Made by a program: the position numbers and the translations under genes
Notes under the pieces: generated by a model
What the model saw: only the letters and a program-made list of their open reading frames with translations
The model's database searches: none
Told to the model about the DNA's origin: nothing
Assembly (NCBI RefSeq): GCF_019703855.1
Contig: NZ_AP024086.1
Coordinates: forward strand, 3,306,501 to 3,370,500
Direction: 5' to 3'
Origin: Desulfomarina profundi
GTDB lineage: Bacteria; Desulfobacterota; Desulfobulbia; Desulfobulbales; Desulfocapsaceae
DNA length: 64,000 bases
Shown: positions 10,066-18,859 of the stretch, piece after piece
Numbering within the stretch: position 1 is the first letter of the stretch
How the letters are laid out: each line of letters starts with the position of its first letter

Positions 10066-11341
10066 GCCGACACTATCCCCGCCATCCACATGGTCAGGGG
10101 AGAATAGAAGGTGATGATCAAGAGATCCACAACAAGAATAAAAAGAAAGGGAAGGACCCTGAGGCTTACCGCACCCAGCCTGTCTCCCGAGATGGAGGCG
10201 GCCACAATCAGGCAGATTCCCATGGGCGGAGTCAGCATTCCAATTGCCAGGTTGGTCACTACAATCACACCGAGCTGCACCATATCAATATGCAGGGCCG
10301 GAAGCATGGTTGTAATGACGGGAACCAGAAGAATCAGAGCGGCTGTGGTCTCAATAAAGGTTCCAGCCACAAGCAATACAATATTTATGAGCAGCAGCAG
10401 AACAACCGGATTGTCGGACAGGGTAAGAAGTCCCGCTGCCAGTGTCGCCGGAATATTTTCTATGGCTGCTATCCAGCTGAAAATGGAGGCCATGGCAATA
10501 ATAAACATGACAATGGCTGAAATAACTGCTCCATCCCTGAAAAGAGGAAACAGATCCCCGAAACCAAATTCCCGATATATGGCCATTCCCACTACAAGCG
10601 CATAAACTACTGCCACAGCCGCTGATTCGGTAGCAGTAAAGATACCTGTCAGGATACCCCCCAGGATTATAATCGGAGCTCCCATGGCCAGCAGCCCCCG
10701 TCGAAAACTGACCCACACCCTTTGGGCGGAAAAAACTGTAGTGTTTGTATAATTATATTTAATTGATACAAGCGTTGAAACCACTATCAGGGAAACACCG
10801 ATCAGGATACCGGGAAGAATACCGGCCATAAATAATCTGCCCACCGAAGCACCGGTCAGAAACCCGAAAATAATCATGGGAATGGACGGGGGAATAATTA
10901 CACCAATGGAACCGCCCGAGGCCTGGACGGCGGCCGCAAAGTCGGAATCATAGCCCGACTTCTTCATAGCCGGAATCAGAATTGCACCTACAGCAGCAGC
11001 ATCAGCTGCGGCCGAGCCGGAAATACCTGCAAAAAACATGGCAGAAACGATTGTCACAGCAGCCAGCCCACCGGGTAACCAACCCACAAGGCTGTTGGCA
11101 AAGTCTATGATTCGTCGGCTGATTCCCCTGCCTCCATCAGCACGCCGGCAAACATGAACAGTGGAACCGCCATGAGGTGAAAGGAGTCTGTACCGGAAAA
11201 CATGCGCTGGGCAACCATCATCAACGGGAAATCTCCCTGGACGACAATGGCAATCACGGAACTCATACCTATGGCCACTGCAATGGGAGCGTTGATGGCG
11301 AAAAAGAAGAGGAGCGAAAGGAGAAGGATTTCTGTTGTCAC
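10062..11341 (-). CDS. dctM: TRAP transporter large membrane subunit DctM (system 1), frame broken once
   Basis: The large permease of a tripartite ATP-independent periplasmic transporter, with about 12 membrane segments; it drives uptake of an organic acid with the Na+ or H+ gradient. Restored length is 426 residues. The GTG start at 11341 follows GAGAGG and overlaps dctQ by 4 bp (GTGA). The frame breaks at 11125-11128, where the coding strand has four Gs. A fifth G joins ...FAGVLMEAG to GISRRIIDFANSLVG, exactly as in DctM proteins. Both flanks are well conserved, so the break is probably a sequencing error. The stop codon overlaps that of the convergent kinase. Confidence 0.88.
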
Positions 11342-11820
11342 CTGTCCTCTCCACATAAGACCTGCAGAAAAAAGAGCAAGCCGTAGGCCAGAATAATTAC
11401 ACCGGCCAGGGGAATCACTCCGAGAATAATCCATTTGGAGATTCCCAGGGCCGGGGATATCTGCAATCGAACAAACCAGGCAAACTGCACACCTGATATG
11501 ATCATAACTACGGCCAGCACCATTGAAGAGCAGTGAACCAGCAGCTTGGCCAGGCGCTGCTTTTTTTTGGAGATACGGGATGTAAAAACATCAACCCCGG
11601 GGTGCAGATTGCGATAATAAGCCACGGCAGCGCCCAGAAAACTGAGCCATACAAGCATATAACGGGCCAGCTCCTCCGACCAGAAAAGAGAAGCATTGAG
11701 AACATACCTGCAGAAGACCTGCACCGCCACCAGAACAGCCATTGAAAACCCCAGACCGAAGAGCAGATACTCAAGCAGTCTGTTGACAGCGAAACAGCCT
11801 TTTTCAAGGATGTCAATCAT
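11338..11820 (-). CDS. dctQ: TRAP transporter small membrane subunit DctQ (system 1)
   Basis: A four-helix membrane subunit of about 160 residues that couples the binding protein to DctM. Family features are the early segment FCRYVLNASLFWSEELARYMLVW (residues about 40-62), followed by PGVDVF. The ATG at 11820 has GGGG a few bases upstream; an in-frame TTG at 11838 would add six residues but has no ribosome site. The gene lies 24 bp after dctP and overlaps dctM by 4 bp, giving the usual P-Q-M order. Confidence 0.9.
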   Translation of the reverse strand: MIDILEKGCFAVNRLLEYLLFGLGFSMAVLVAVQVFCRYVLNASLFWSEELARYMLVWLSFLGAAVAYYRNLHPGVDVFTSRISKKKQRLAKLLVHCSSMVLAVVMIISGVQFAWFVRLQISPALGISKWIILGVIPLAGVIILAYGLLFFLQVLCGEDR

Positions 11821-11844
11821 TGCAACCCCGAAGATCAATAACGA

Positions 11845-12821
11845 TTACCGGGTCGCCTCAAGAATTTTCAACAACAGCGAATGTACTTTTGGTTCCCTGA
11901 AGAGCTCCATATCCTTCAAATCCGCAACTCTGGCGCGGAACGAGGCGATATCCGGATGCTCTTCCACGATCATGCCTTTATCCTTCAGCAGTTTCAAACG
12001 GGCCCCGTCCTTGTCACGATTGTCCTTTCTCTGAAAACGGGCTGCCTCCAGCATGGCCCCGGTTATCATTTTCCTTTCTGATGTTTTCAGGCTTTTCCAC
12101 CAGACCAGGGAGGCCACATCGATATGGGGGAATAGACATGACGGGTCAGTGTCATATATTTTTGGATTTCATAAAATTTATAAACCTCCATGACCCAGAG
12201 CGGATTCTCCTGCCCATCAATTACCCCTTGCTCAAGCTCAGTATAAATGGGCCAGGGCATGGGAGTGGGGTTAGCTCCCAGAGCCTGCCAGATGGCTTTA
12301 TGCAGAGCGGAAGCCATAACACGGATCTTCAATCCTTTTATATCCGCCGCCGTCTTGACTGCATGTCTGTTATTCGTCAGGTTTCGAAAACCATTCTCCG
12401 AAAAACAGAGCCCCTTGAAACCGACACTTTCCAGATCATTAAGGATTTCCTTACCCAGGGGGCCGTCAAGGACCATATCAGCCTGGGCTGCATCTTTAAA
12501 AAGGAAGGGATAATTGACAACGCGGACAATGGGGTCAAATGTGTCAAAAGGGCCAGCAGTAATAACACCCATCTGCACGGTGTTCATCTGAATCTGCTGG
12601 AGAATTTCCGTCTCATTACCAATGGATTTGGAATGGTAAACCGTAACCTTGAAAGCCCCGTCTGAACGCTGCTCCACAAGTTCCTTAAACTTTGCCGCCA
12701 CAATATTCTGAGCTGAACCGGGTTTGGTCACCACCCCGAGTTTTATTGTCTGTACACCAAAAGAGCTTTGAACAAGAACAAAAGAAAGAAACACACAGCA
12801 AAGACAAATGATTTTTTTCAT
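11845..12821 (-). CDS. dctP: TRAP transporter periplasmic solute-binding protein DctP (system 1), frame broken once
   Basis: The secreted solute-binding protein; restored length 325 residues with a cleavable signal peptide (KKIICLCCVFLSFVLVQSSFG). Family features include TKPGSAQNIVAAKFKELVE and the long-helix segment ADIKGLKIRVM. The ATG at 12821 is preceded by GGAG; an upstream TTG at 12833 overlaps that ribosome site and is unlikely. At 12126-12130 the coding strand has five Cs; a sixth restores ...RHVYSPH then IDVASLVWWKSLK, the expected DctP C-terminal region. The substrate cannot be assigned. It is the first gene of the operon, downstream of tRNA-Ser on the same strand. Confidence 0.87.
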
Positions 12822-12865
12822 GAAGTGCTCCAATAGCGTTATGTTTGATCAAAAGCTTCAGATTG

Positions 12866-12955
12866 TGGCGGAGGGACAGGGATTCGAACCCTGGGTGGAG
12901 TCACCCCCACAACGGTTTTCGAGACCGTCCCGTTCAGCCGCTCCGGCATCCCTCC
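12866..12955 (-). tRNA. tRNA-Ser, anticodon CGA
   Basis: A 90-base tRNA with encoded CCA. Acceptor GGAGGGA pairs with TCCCTCC; the anticodon stem ACGGT/ACCGT closes the loop CTCGAAA (anticodon CGA, reading UCG). A long variable arm (GTGGGGGTGACTCCAC) marks a class II tRNA, and the T arm CAGGGTTCGAATCCCTG is perfect. Confidence 0.95.
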
Positions 12956-13156
12956 GTTCGGTCTATTGATACCTGTAAATGGAATATTCGTCAAGGTACT
13001 TGAGCAGGTGTTTGCCCTCTGTCTTTTCACTTGCTTTTCCGCAAAGGGGCAAAACTCAGCTATCTGATGCCGAAGTTTAATAAAATCCTTCGAACAATGT
13101 GCAAAGAAGGGAAACTGGATCGGGTCAGGGCCAGGTAAAACGAGCTGTTCAATCTT

Positions 13157-13318
13157 GATGGACTCGTAAAAACTCCGATCTACTGCGTTGTGGGGTGATC
13201 GTGTAATGCTCGACGTACTCTATGTACGCCTGCGCTTACACGACACCGCCACGCCTTGTATATCGAAGTTTTTCCAGAGTCCATCTGGGAACGTTGAACG
13301 ACTTTTTACGAGATCATC
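13157..13318 (+). repeat. 162-bp inverted-repeat element, family B copy 1
   Basis: Ends are GATGGACTCGTAAAAA and TTTTTACGAGATCATC, imperfect inverted repeats of each other. The body is almost the reverse complement of 24085-24246, with identical length. It contains no credible coding frame. It fills most of the 380-bp gap between tRNA-Ser and the metallopeptidase gene; the remaining 200 bp (12956-13156) show nothing I can assign. Confidence 0.85.
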
Positions 13319-13335
13319 AATCTTTAAAGATCACA

Positions 13336-14199
13336 TTACAATGTCCTGGCTTTGAAGGTATTACACCTGCCGATATCACCACCGGAGTATCCCTGTTTGA
13401 ACCAGCGCATCCGCTGGGCTGAGCTGCCATGGGTAAAAGAATCCGGAGTCACATATCCTCTGGCCTGTTTCTGCAGCCGGTCATCACCAATATTGCTCGC
13501 CGCATTCAGGGCCTCTTCAATATCACCGGCCTCAAGCATACCGAACATTTTATCGGCATGATTGGTCCAGACCCCGGCAAAGCAATCTGCCTGCAACTCC
13601 AGGCGGACAGAAACCCTGTTAAACTCTTTTTTTGACAGTTTACGGCGAAGAGCGTGCACCTTGTCGCTGATCCCGAGAAGCTTCTGGACATGGTGGCCGA
13701 TTTCGTGGGCCACGACATAGGCCCTGGCAAAATCACCGGGAGAATGCATTTTCACCTGCAGATCTTTATAAAATGACAGATCAATATATACCTTTTGATC
13801 ACCCGGACAGTAAAAGGGTCCCATGGCAGCCTGGGCATACCCACAGGCGGATTCAACCGCTCCACTGAACAGGACAAGCTCCGGCTCCCTGTACGATTTA
13901 CCCATCCCATGAAAGATATTTCTCCATACATCTTCCGTATCAGCCAGAACAACGGAAACAAACTCCGCCTGTTCCTGTTCCCGGGGACCGGCCTGGTACG
14001 ACTCTGTTCGTGACGTCGCGGGACGGTTCTGCTGTATTGAATTCCCCATATTAAGTATTGTAGACGGGTCAATACCAAAATACATGCCCACCAGTGCCAG
14101 CAACAGAATTCCAATCCCGCCGCCTTTGGCACTCCGTCCAATTCTGATACCGCGACGATCTTCTATATTGCTGCTTCTCCGCCTGTCTTTCCAGCGCAT
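13336..14199 (-). CDS. Neutral zinc metallopeptidase, YpfJ/KPN_01202 family
   Basis: A 287-residue membrane-anchored protein. Near the N-terminus are Arg/Lys-rich residues and then one membrane segment (GGGIGILLLALVGMYFGI, about 27-44). The peptidase domain has the zinc motif HEIGHH and a following ELQADCFAG segment that supplies the third ligand. ACGYAQAAMGPFYCPGDQKVY is characteristic of this family, whose physiological substrate is unknown. The ATG at 14199 has GAGGAG nine bases upstream; a longer frame to 14250 is less likely. Divergent from prephenate dehydratase. Confidence 0.9.
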   Translation of the reverse strand: MRWKDRRRSSNIEDRRGIRIGRSAKGGGIGILLLALVGMYFGIDPSTILNMGNSIQQNRPATSRTESYQAGPREQEQAEFVSVVLADTEDVWRNIFHGMGKSYREPELVLFSGAVESACGYAQAAMGPFYCPGDQKVYIDLSFYKDLQVKMHSPGDFARAYVVAHEIGHHVQKLLGISDKVHALRRKLSKKEFNRVSVRLELQADCFAGVWTNHADKMFGMLEAGDIEEALNAASNIGDDRLQKQARGYVTPDSFTHGSSAQRMRWFKQGYSGGDIGRCNTFKARTL

Positions 14200-14411
14200 G
14201 GGTTTTAACTCCTCTTTTTTTCTCAGTTGTGTCAGTACAGACCCAAGCAAAGTTGATAAAAAGTATTCTTATCCCATGAGAATGATTTTCTCAAGTAAGT
14301 TTGCCAGAGAAAAATGGCAATTATCGATTCATTGTTTTATATATCCCTGCATGATTACACCTGCTCAAGGTGGCCTCAAGTACATTCACTCTTACATTGT
14401 GGATCAGTCCC

Positions 14412-15296
14412 ATGAAGAAAAAACAACAAAACACAAAATGCAAAAATTACAAAACAATCGCCTTTCAGGGTATGGCAGGAGCCTACTCCGACCTTGCCTG
14501 CAGACAAGCCTATCCCGATCTGGAAACCGTCCCCTGTGTTTCCTTTGAGGCAGCCTTTCGGGCAGTAAAGGAAGAAAAAGCGGACTTGGCCATGATTCCT
14601 GTTGACAATACCCTGGCGGGGAGGGTTGCCGATGTCCATTATCTGATACTCAACGGGGAACTCTCCATTATAGGCGAGCACTTCCAACTTATCCGTCACT
14701 GCCTTCTTGGCCTTCCAGGAGCTACGGTCACAGAATTGACCGACATACACAGCCATGTTCATGCCATCCCCCAGTGCAGGAAAATCATAGCAGAGCTGAA
14801 CCTGGAAAAACATGTGGTGGCCGATACAGCCAAAGGCGCTTCCGATATAAGAAAATGGAATGACAGAACCCAGGCCGCAATCGGCTCGGAGCTGGCAGCA
14901 AAGATCTACAATCTTGCCATCTTACGAAAAGATATCCAGGATGAATCCCATAATACAACCCGCTTCCTGGTTTTTTCCGGAAACAGCGACGTGCCGATCC
15001 GCCAGAACGAAAAAAACTATATCACCAGCTTTATTTTTGAAGTCAGGAATATCCCGGCAGCCCTTTACAAGGCCCTGGGAGGATTTGCCACTAATGGTGT
15101 GCAGATGGTAAAACTCGAAAGCTACGTGGACAAATATTTCCATGTTGCCCGTTTTTATGCCGATGTGGAAGGACATATCGACGAACGTTCCCTTCGCCTT
15201 GCCTTTGAGGAACTGCGCTTTTTTTCCAAAAGAGTCACTCTCCTGGGAACTTATCCGGCCCACCCGTTCAGAAAAAAAGTACACGGAAGTGAATGA
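14412..15296 (+). CDS. pheA: Prephenate dehydratase (monofunctional, with ACT domain)
   Basis: Converts prephenate to phenylpyruvate in phenylalanine synthesis. Residues about 18-195 form the periplasmic-binding-like catalytic domain (IAFQGMAGAYSDLACRQAYP; the catalytic TRF motif is in HNTTRFLVFSG). An ACT domain follows (about 210-285). The usual ESRP phenylalanine-binding motif reads ESYV, so feedback control may differ. No chorismate mutase domain is fused. The start is uncertain: the ATG at 14412 and a GTG at 14370 both lack a strong ribosome site. Its stop is 6 bp from the stop of the convergent dctM. Confidence 0.9.
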   Translation: MKKKQQNTKCKNYKTIAFQGMAGAYSDLACRQAYPDLETVPCVSFEAAFRAVKEEKADLAMIPVDNTLAGRVADVHYLILNGELSIIGEHFQLIRHCLLGLPGATVTELTDIHSHVHAIPQCRKIIAELNLEKHVVADTAKGASDIRKWNDRTQAAIGSELAAKIYNLAILRKDIQDESHNTTRFLVFSGNSDVPIRQNEKNYITSFIFEVRNIPAALYKALGGFATNGVQMVKLESYVDKYFHVARFYADVEGHIDERSLRLAFEELRFFSKRVTLLGTYPAHPFRKKVHGSE

Positions 15297-15302
15297 CGGG
15301 TA

Positions 15303-16604
15303 TTATCCACCCATCATATTGGGAAGAACAGTCACAATCTGGGGAACAGCAACTATCATCCCAAGTCCGGCCAGGAGCAGCATGAAAAATGGTACAGCCG
15401 CATAGGCCACCTTCAAAATATTCAGACCGGTCAGTCCCTGGATGACAAAAAGATTAAACCCCACAGGCGGTGTTATCTGGGACATCTCCACCACAATAAC
15501 CACGAAAATCCCGAACCAGAGGGGGTCTATCCCCACCTGCTCGATCATAGGCATGATAACCGAAGTAGTTAGAACCACGACAGAAATACCATCCAGGAAG
15601 CAACCGAGAATAATAAAAAATATGGTCAGCGCACCCAGCAGTGCATACGGAGACAGATGCAGGGTTCCGATCCAGGCGGCCAGCATCTTGGGAATACCCG
15701 TAAACCCCATGGCAACAGTCAAAAAGGCGGCCCCGGCAAGGATAAAAGCAATCATGCAGGACGTCTTTGTTGCCCCAAGTAAACCTTCCAGGAAATTTTC
15801 CCTGGTAAGCGTCCCCGTGTACCATGAAAGAACCAGAGCCAGCAGCACCCCGACTGCCGCAGCATCCGTCGGGGAGGCAAGGCCGGTATAAATGGAACCG
15901 ATGACTCCACCGATAAGAAGGGACACCGGAATCAGTCGTCTGGCACGATTGATTTTCTCCTTCAATGGCAGGGTAGCCTCACCGGCCGGAATGGCATCCC
16001 GGTGCAGCAGGGACCAGATAACAACATACCCCACAAAGAGCACCATCAGCAGAATACCGGGTAGAACACCTGCAATAAACAGTCTGGCGATGGACTGTTC
16101 CGTGGCAACACCGTAAACAATAAGGATGATTGACGGGGGAATAAGCAGCCCCAGGGTTGCGGACCCTGCCAGGGTGCCGATGATCATATTCTGCGGATAC
16201 TTGCGTTTTGCCAGCTCAGGAATAGACATCTTACCAATTGTCGCTGCTGTCGCCGCAGATGAGCCGGAAACAGCTGCAAAGATACCGCAACCGAAAATAT
16301 TTACATGCAGCAGTCGACCGGGAAGATAGGTGAGCCAGGGAGCCAGTCCGGCAAACATATCCTCCGCCAGCCGTGATCTGAACAGAATTTCCCCCATCCA
16401 GATAAAAAGCGGCAGGGCAGCCAGGGCCCAGCCATTGCTTGCACCCCAGACCGTCGTTGCCAGCACGTCTCCAAGAGGTGCTTCAGTGAAGAGGGCCATT
16501 CCTGCCATACCAACCGCCATCAGGGAAAAAGCCACCCAGATACCACTGCTGAGCAGGAAAAAGAAAAGCAACAACAGACAGATGGTCATTGTAATTTCAG
16601 ACAT
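15303..16604 (-). CDS. dctM: TRAP transporter large membrane subunit DctM (system 2)
   Basis: Intact, 433 residues, about 12 membrane helices. Family features include GSSAATAATIGKMSIPEL, the IPPSIILIVYG loop and QITPPVGFNLFVIQG. This is the last gene of the second TRAP operon, on the minus strand. It is separated from dctQ by 82 bp that hold a 64-bp inverted-repeat element. With DctP and DctQ it imports an organic acid by ion symport. Proximity to the divergent oxoprolinase-type gene suggests the solute could feed that enzyme; this is inference. Confidence 0.93.
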   Translation of the reverse strand: MSEITMTICLLLLFFFLLSSGIWVAFSLMAVGMAGMALFTEAPLGDVLATTVWGASNGWALAALPLFIWMGEILFRSRLAEDMFAGLAPWLTYLPGRLLHVNIFGCGIFAAVSGSSAATAATIGKMSIPELAKRKYPQNMIIGTLAGSATLGLLIPPSIILIVYGVATEQSIARLFIAGVLPGILLMVLFVGYVVIWSLLHRDAIPAGEATLPLKEKINRARRLIPVSLLIGGVIGSIYTGLASPTDAAAVGVLLALVLSWYTGTLTRENFLEGLLGATKTSCMIAFILAGAAFLTVAMGFTGIPKMLAAWIGTLHLSPYALLGALTIFFIILGCFLDGISVVVLTTSVIMPMIEQVGIDPLWFGIFVVIVVEMSQITPPVGFNLFVIQGLTGLNILKVAYAAVPFFMLLLAGLGMIVAVPQIVTVLPNMMGG

Positions 16605-16618
16605 GGACTTTCTCTCTT

Positions 16619-16682
16619 ACCTCAATCCTTCACTCTCGGTGCCTCGTATCTTCAGTAAGATTGCCAATTGCAGGATTGAGGT
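16619..16682 (+). repeat. 64-bp inverted-repeat element, family A short form (copy S1)
   Basis: Perfect 11-bp terminal inverted repeats: ACCTCAATCCT and AGGATTGAGGT. The right half (GGTGCCTCGTATCTT...TTGCCAATTGCAGG) matches the right end of the 244-bp elements at 22573 and 27465. It sits wholly inside the dctQ-dctM intercistronic gap. Confidence 0.85.
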
Positions 16683-16686
16683 TTTA

Positions 16687-17267
16687 TCATTTTTCAACCG
16701 GAACAACGGTATCCTGTTCATCATCGACAAGGAGTTTTTCTCCTTTGCCTGCATAGCTTGGTTCTTTTCCGGAAAGAATGGAAAACAGTTCCTCAACAAG
16801 CGCAAGGGAAAGAACCAGCAGCCCCAGCAGCATGGCGGACTGCGGAATCCAGATCGGCACGGCTACCATACCTGGCGACAGATCATGATACTTGTATGAC
16901 TCCCAGGCAAGAGCAGCTGTGTACCAGGAAAAATACACTGTAATAGAGGCTGCAACGAGCACGCACCAGAATTCCACGGCCCTTCTTATTCCAGAAGGCA
17001 GACGACCGATCACCAGAGTCACCCGGATATGTCCCCTTCTCTCAAAGTATAGGCAAGGGAGAAAAAGGAGGCCGCCGCCAGCAGAAAACCGGTGAAATCA
17101 GCATAAGATGGAATGGTCAGGCCGATAGCCGTTCCGGTGAGGAGAATACTGATCTTATCCAGCAGGTTCAGAAAAACCTGACCGACCACAAGCAGGGCAA
17201 TAGCCGCGATACAGGATGCCGCAAACCAGCAACTCCCTTTATATAGTTTATCTAACATTTGCCGCAT
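16687..17267 (-). CDS. dctQ: TRAP transporter small membrane subunit DctQ (system 2), frame broken once
   Basis: Restored length 193 residues with four membrane helices. At 17033-17036 the coding strand has four Gs; one more joins SLAYTLREGG to HIRVTLVIGRLPSGIRR, the expected DctQ junction (REGGHIRV). Both halves read as normal DctQ. The ATG at 17267 is preceded by a GGGGGCGG stretch. Acidic C-terminal tail. Gaps on both sides (to dctP and dctM) each contain one short family A element. Confidence 0.85.
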
Positions 17268-17285
17268 ACCGCCCCCTTTTTACCA

Positions 17286-17346
17286 CCTCAATCCTGCCCT
17301 TCGACAGGTAGCGTAGGCTCCAACCTTGCCAATTACAGGATTGAGG
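17286..17346 (+). repeat. 61-bp inverted-repeat element, family A short form (copy S2)
   Basis: Ends CCTCAATCCTG and CAGGATTGAGG are perfect inverted repeats. The right end (CCTTGCCAATTACAGGATTGAGG) matches S1 and the long elements. It lies in the 147-bp dctP-dctQ gap of the same operon as S1. Confidence 0.85.
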
Positions 17347-17414
17347 CACCACTGTATACGATATTCACCAAAGATCAGTCCATGTAAAGTGACAATACGG
17401 TGGTATTTCCGGAA

Positions 17415-18395
17415 TTACTGCCTGTATGCTTTGAGAAGAGCCGCACCTTCATTCCCTGCGGCCTTTTTCCACTCTTCAAGCATGGATGCACCGACTTTTT
17501 TCAGTCCGCTCATCAATTCTGCACTGGGAGTAACTATTTTCATTCCATTGTCCTGCAGAATTTTTGTTTTTGCCGCTGTTTCCTTTTTACTCATCTCCCA
17601 ACCTCTTTTTTCGGCGGCAGCAGCTGCAGCAAAGACAGCATCACGGGTTTTTTCATCCAGTTTTCTCAGAGCTTTTTTGCTGACGACCACTATGTTTTTG
17701 GGCAGCCAGGCCTGAATATCTGTATAGTACTGGACAAAATCCCATGCTTTGGAATTCGCCCCGGTGGAAGGTGAGGTTATCATGGCCTCAACCCGGCCTG
17801 TTGCAAAAGCCTGTGGAATATCTGGAACTTCCACCTGTGTTGGTGCGGCACCCACTTTTTTGGCGAATGTTTCAAGGGTCGCATTATACGCACGAAACTT
17901 GATTCCCTTCAGGTCATCGACCGTTTTGATTTCCTTTTTCGTATACAGTCCCTGAGGTGGCCAGGGAACTGAAAACAGGGGAACAAGCCCCTGTCTGTCG
18001 AGCAATTTTGCAATAACACCCTTCTGGGCCGCCCAGAGCTTTGCCGCATCATCATAATTTGTGGCAAGAAACGGCTGAGAATCCGCACCAAAAACTGCAT
18101 GTTCGTTGGAAAGTCTGGAAAGAAAAAACTCACCGATAGGCACCTGGCCACTGCGAACCGCATTTTTTATCTCAGGATGTTTAAACAGTGATCCCGCAGA
18201 ATGCACCTTAATGGTTAATTTACCACCTGTAGCCTTTTCAACATCTTTGGCAAATTCAATAATATTCCTGGTGTGAAATGTCTTGTCGGGATAGGGTGTC
18301 GGCATATCCCATGTCACTGCCATTGAGCTTCCGGCAATACTGAGTCCAAATGCTGCCCCGGCCAATACACCAACTACCTTGTTTCGCAATTTCAT
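17415..18395 (-). CDS. dctP: TRAP transporter periplasmic solute-binding protein DctP (system 2)
   Basis: Intact, 326 residues from the ATG at 18395, which follows a strong AGGAGGAG site; a longer frame to 18428 is unlikely. It has a signal peptide with Ala-rich core ending near SSMA. The mature part starts VTWDMPTPYPDKTFHTRNI. The family's carboxylate-binding Arg is expected in the GIKFRAYNATLETF segment. Ala/Lys-rich C-terminal helices are typical. It is the first gene of TRAP operon 2. Its upstream region begins within a 227-bp inverted-repeat element and lies back-to-back with the oxoprolinase-type gene. Confidence 0.92.
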   Translation of the reverse strand: MKLRNKVVGVLAGAAFGLSIAGSSMAVTWDMPTPYPDKTFHTRNIIEFAKDVEKATGGKLTIKVHSAGSLFKHPEIKNAVRSGQVPIGEFFLSRLSNEHAVFGADSQPFLATNYDDAAKLWAAQKGVIAKLLDRQGLVPLFSVPWPPQGLYTKKEIKTVDDLKGIKFRAYNATLETFAKKVGAAPTQVEVPDIPQAFATGRVEAMITSPSTGANSKAWDFVQYYTDIQAWLPKNIVVVSKKALRKLDEKTRDAVFAAAAAAEKRGWEMSKKETAAKTKILQDNGMKIVTPSAELMSGLKKVGASMLEEWKKAAGNEGAALLKAYRQ

Positions 18396-18417
18396 TCCGT
18401 CTCCTCCTGTAGATGAG

Positions 18418-18644
18418 TTAGCCCGCATTTCTCATGAACATTGTGTCAATTTTGAGATTAGCTGTAGAATACAAATAATTAGACAACTATCAGTAGTCGA
18501 ACAAAATTGACACAATGTTCACCCAAGGTCAGCCCAGGCGACGCCATCTTCTGCAATATTTCAACAGTAAATATAGGCCACTATTATTTACTCTTGAAAA
18601 TTTTGTAGCTGACGCCGCCTGAACTGATGAAAAATGCGGGTTAG
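18418..18644 (+). repeat. Approximately 227-bp inverted-repeat element, family C copy 1
   Basis: Outer ends TTAGCCCGCATTTCTCAT and ATGAAAAATGCGGGTTAG pair as imperfect inverted repeats (15 of 18). Inside is a perfect 18-bp inverted repeat, GAACATTGTGTCAATTTT at 18436-18453 and its complement at 18503-18520. The right part recurs at 37710-37868. No coding frame is apparent. It occupies half of the 464-bp gap between dctP and the oxoprolinase gene. Confidence 0.75.
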
Positions 18645-18727
18645 AGCGTATTCCTACACCCCTTTCCTTCTTCCTGAAATCAACATCTTGAATCAGACGT
18701 AAATCTCATTTTTACATAACATTGGTA

Positions 18728-18756
18728 TTGACATCTTTCAATAACGCTGGCATTAT
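18728..18756 (+). promoter_or_regulatory. Candidate sigma70-type promoter of the oxoprolinase gene
   Basis: TTGACA at 18728-18733, a 17-base spacer, then CATTAT at 18751-18756 (four of six consensus positions). It points to the gene at 18860, leaving a leader of roughly 95 bases. Confidence 0.45.
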
Positions 18757-18773
18757 GCCACAATAAAGACATT

Positions 18774-18806
18774 TTGTCGACATAAAATCAACATAAAGTT
18801 GATTTT
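18774..18806 (+). promoter_or_regulatory. Two adjacent dyads in the oxoprolinase leader, candidate operator or attenuator
   Basis: TTTTGTCGACATAAAA is centred on the palindrome TGTCGACA. It runs into a perfect 9-bp inverted repeat (AAAATCAAC at 18784-18792, GTTGATTTT at 18798-18806) with a 5-base loop and trailing Ts. GntR-type regulators often bind TTGTnnnACAA-like sites, but no regulator is encoded nearby. Confidence 0.4.
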
Positions 18807-18859
18807 TTATTTTGCCTGTCTTGGCACCCGAAAATCTCTTGTTCAATGAGGAGCAAACA

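Noticed and set aside
12839-13030. Small minus-strand open frame over the tRNA-Ser gene
   Set aside because: It is produced by the tRNA sequence itself and has no protein-like features.
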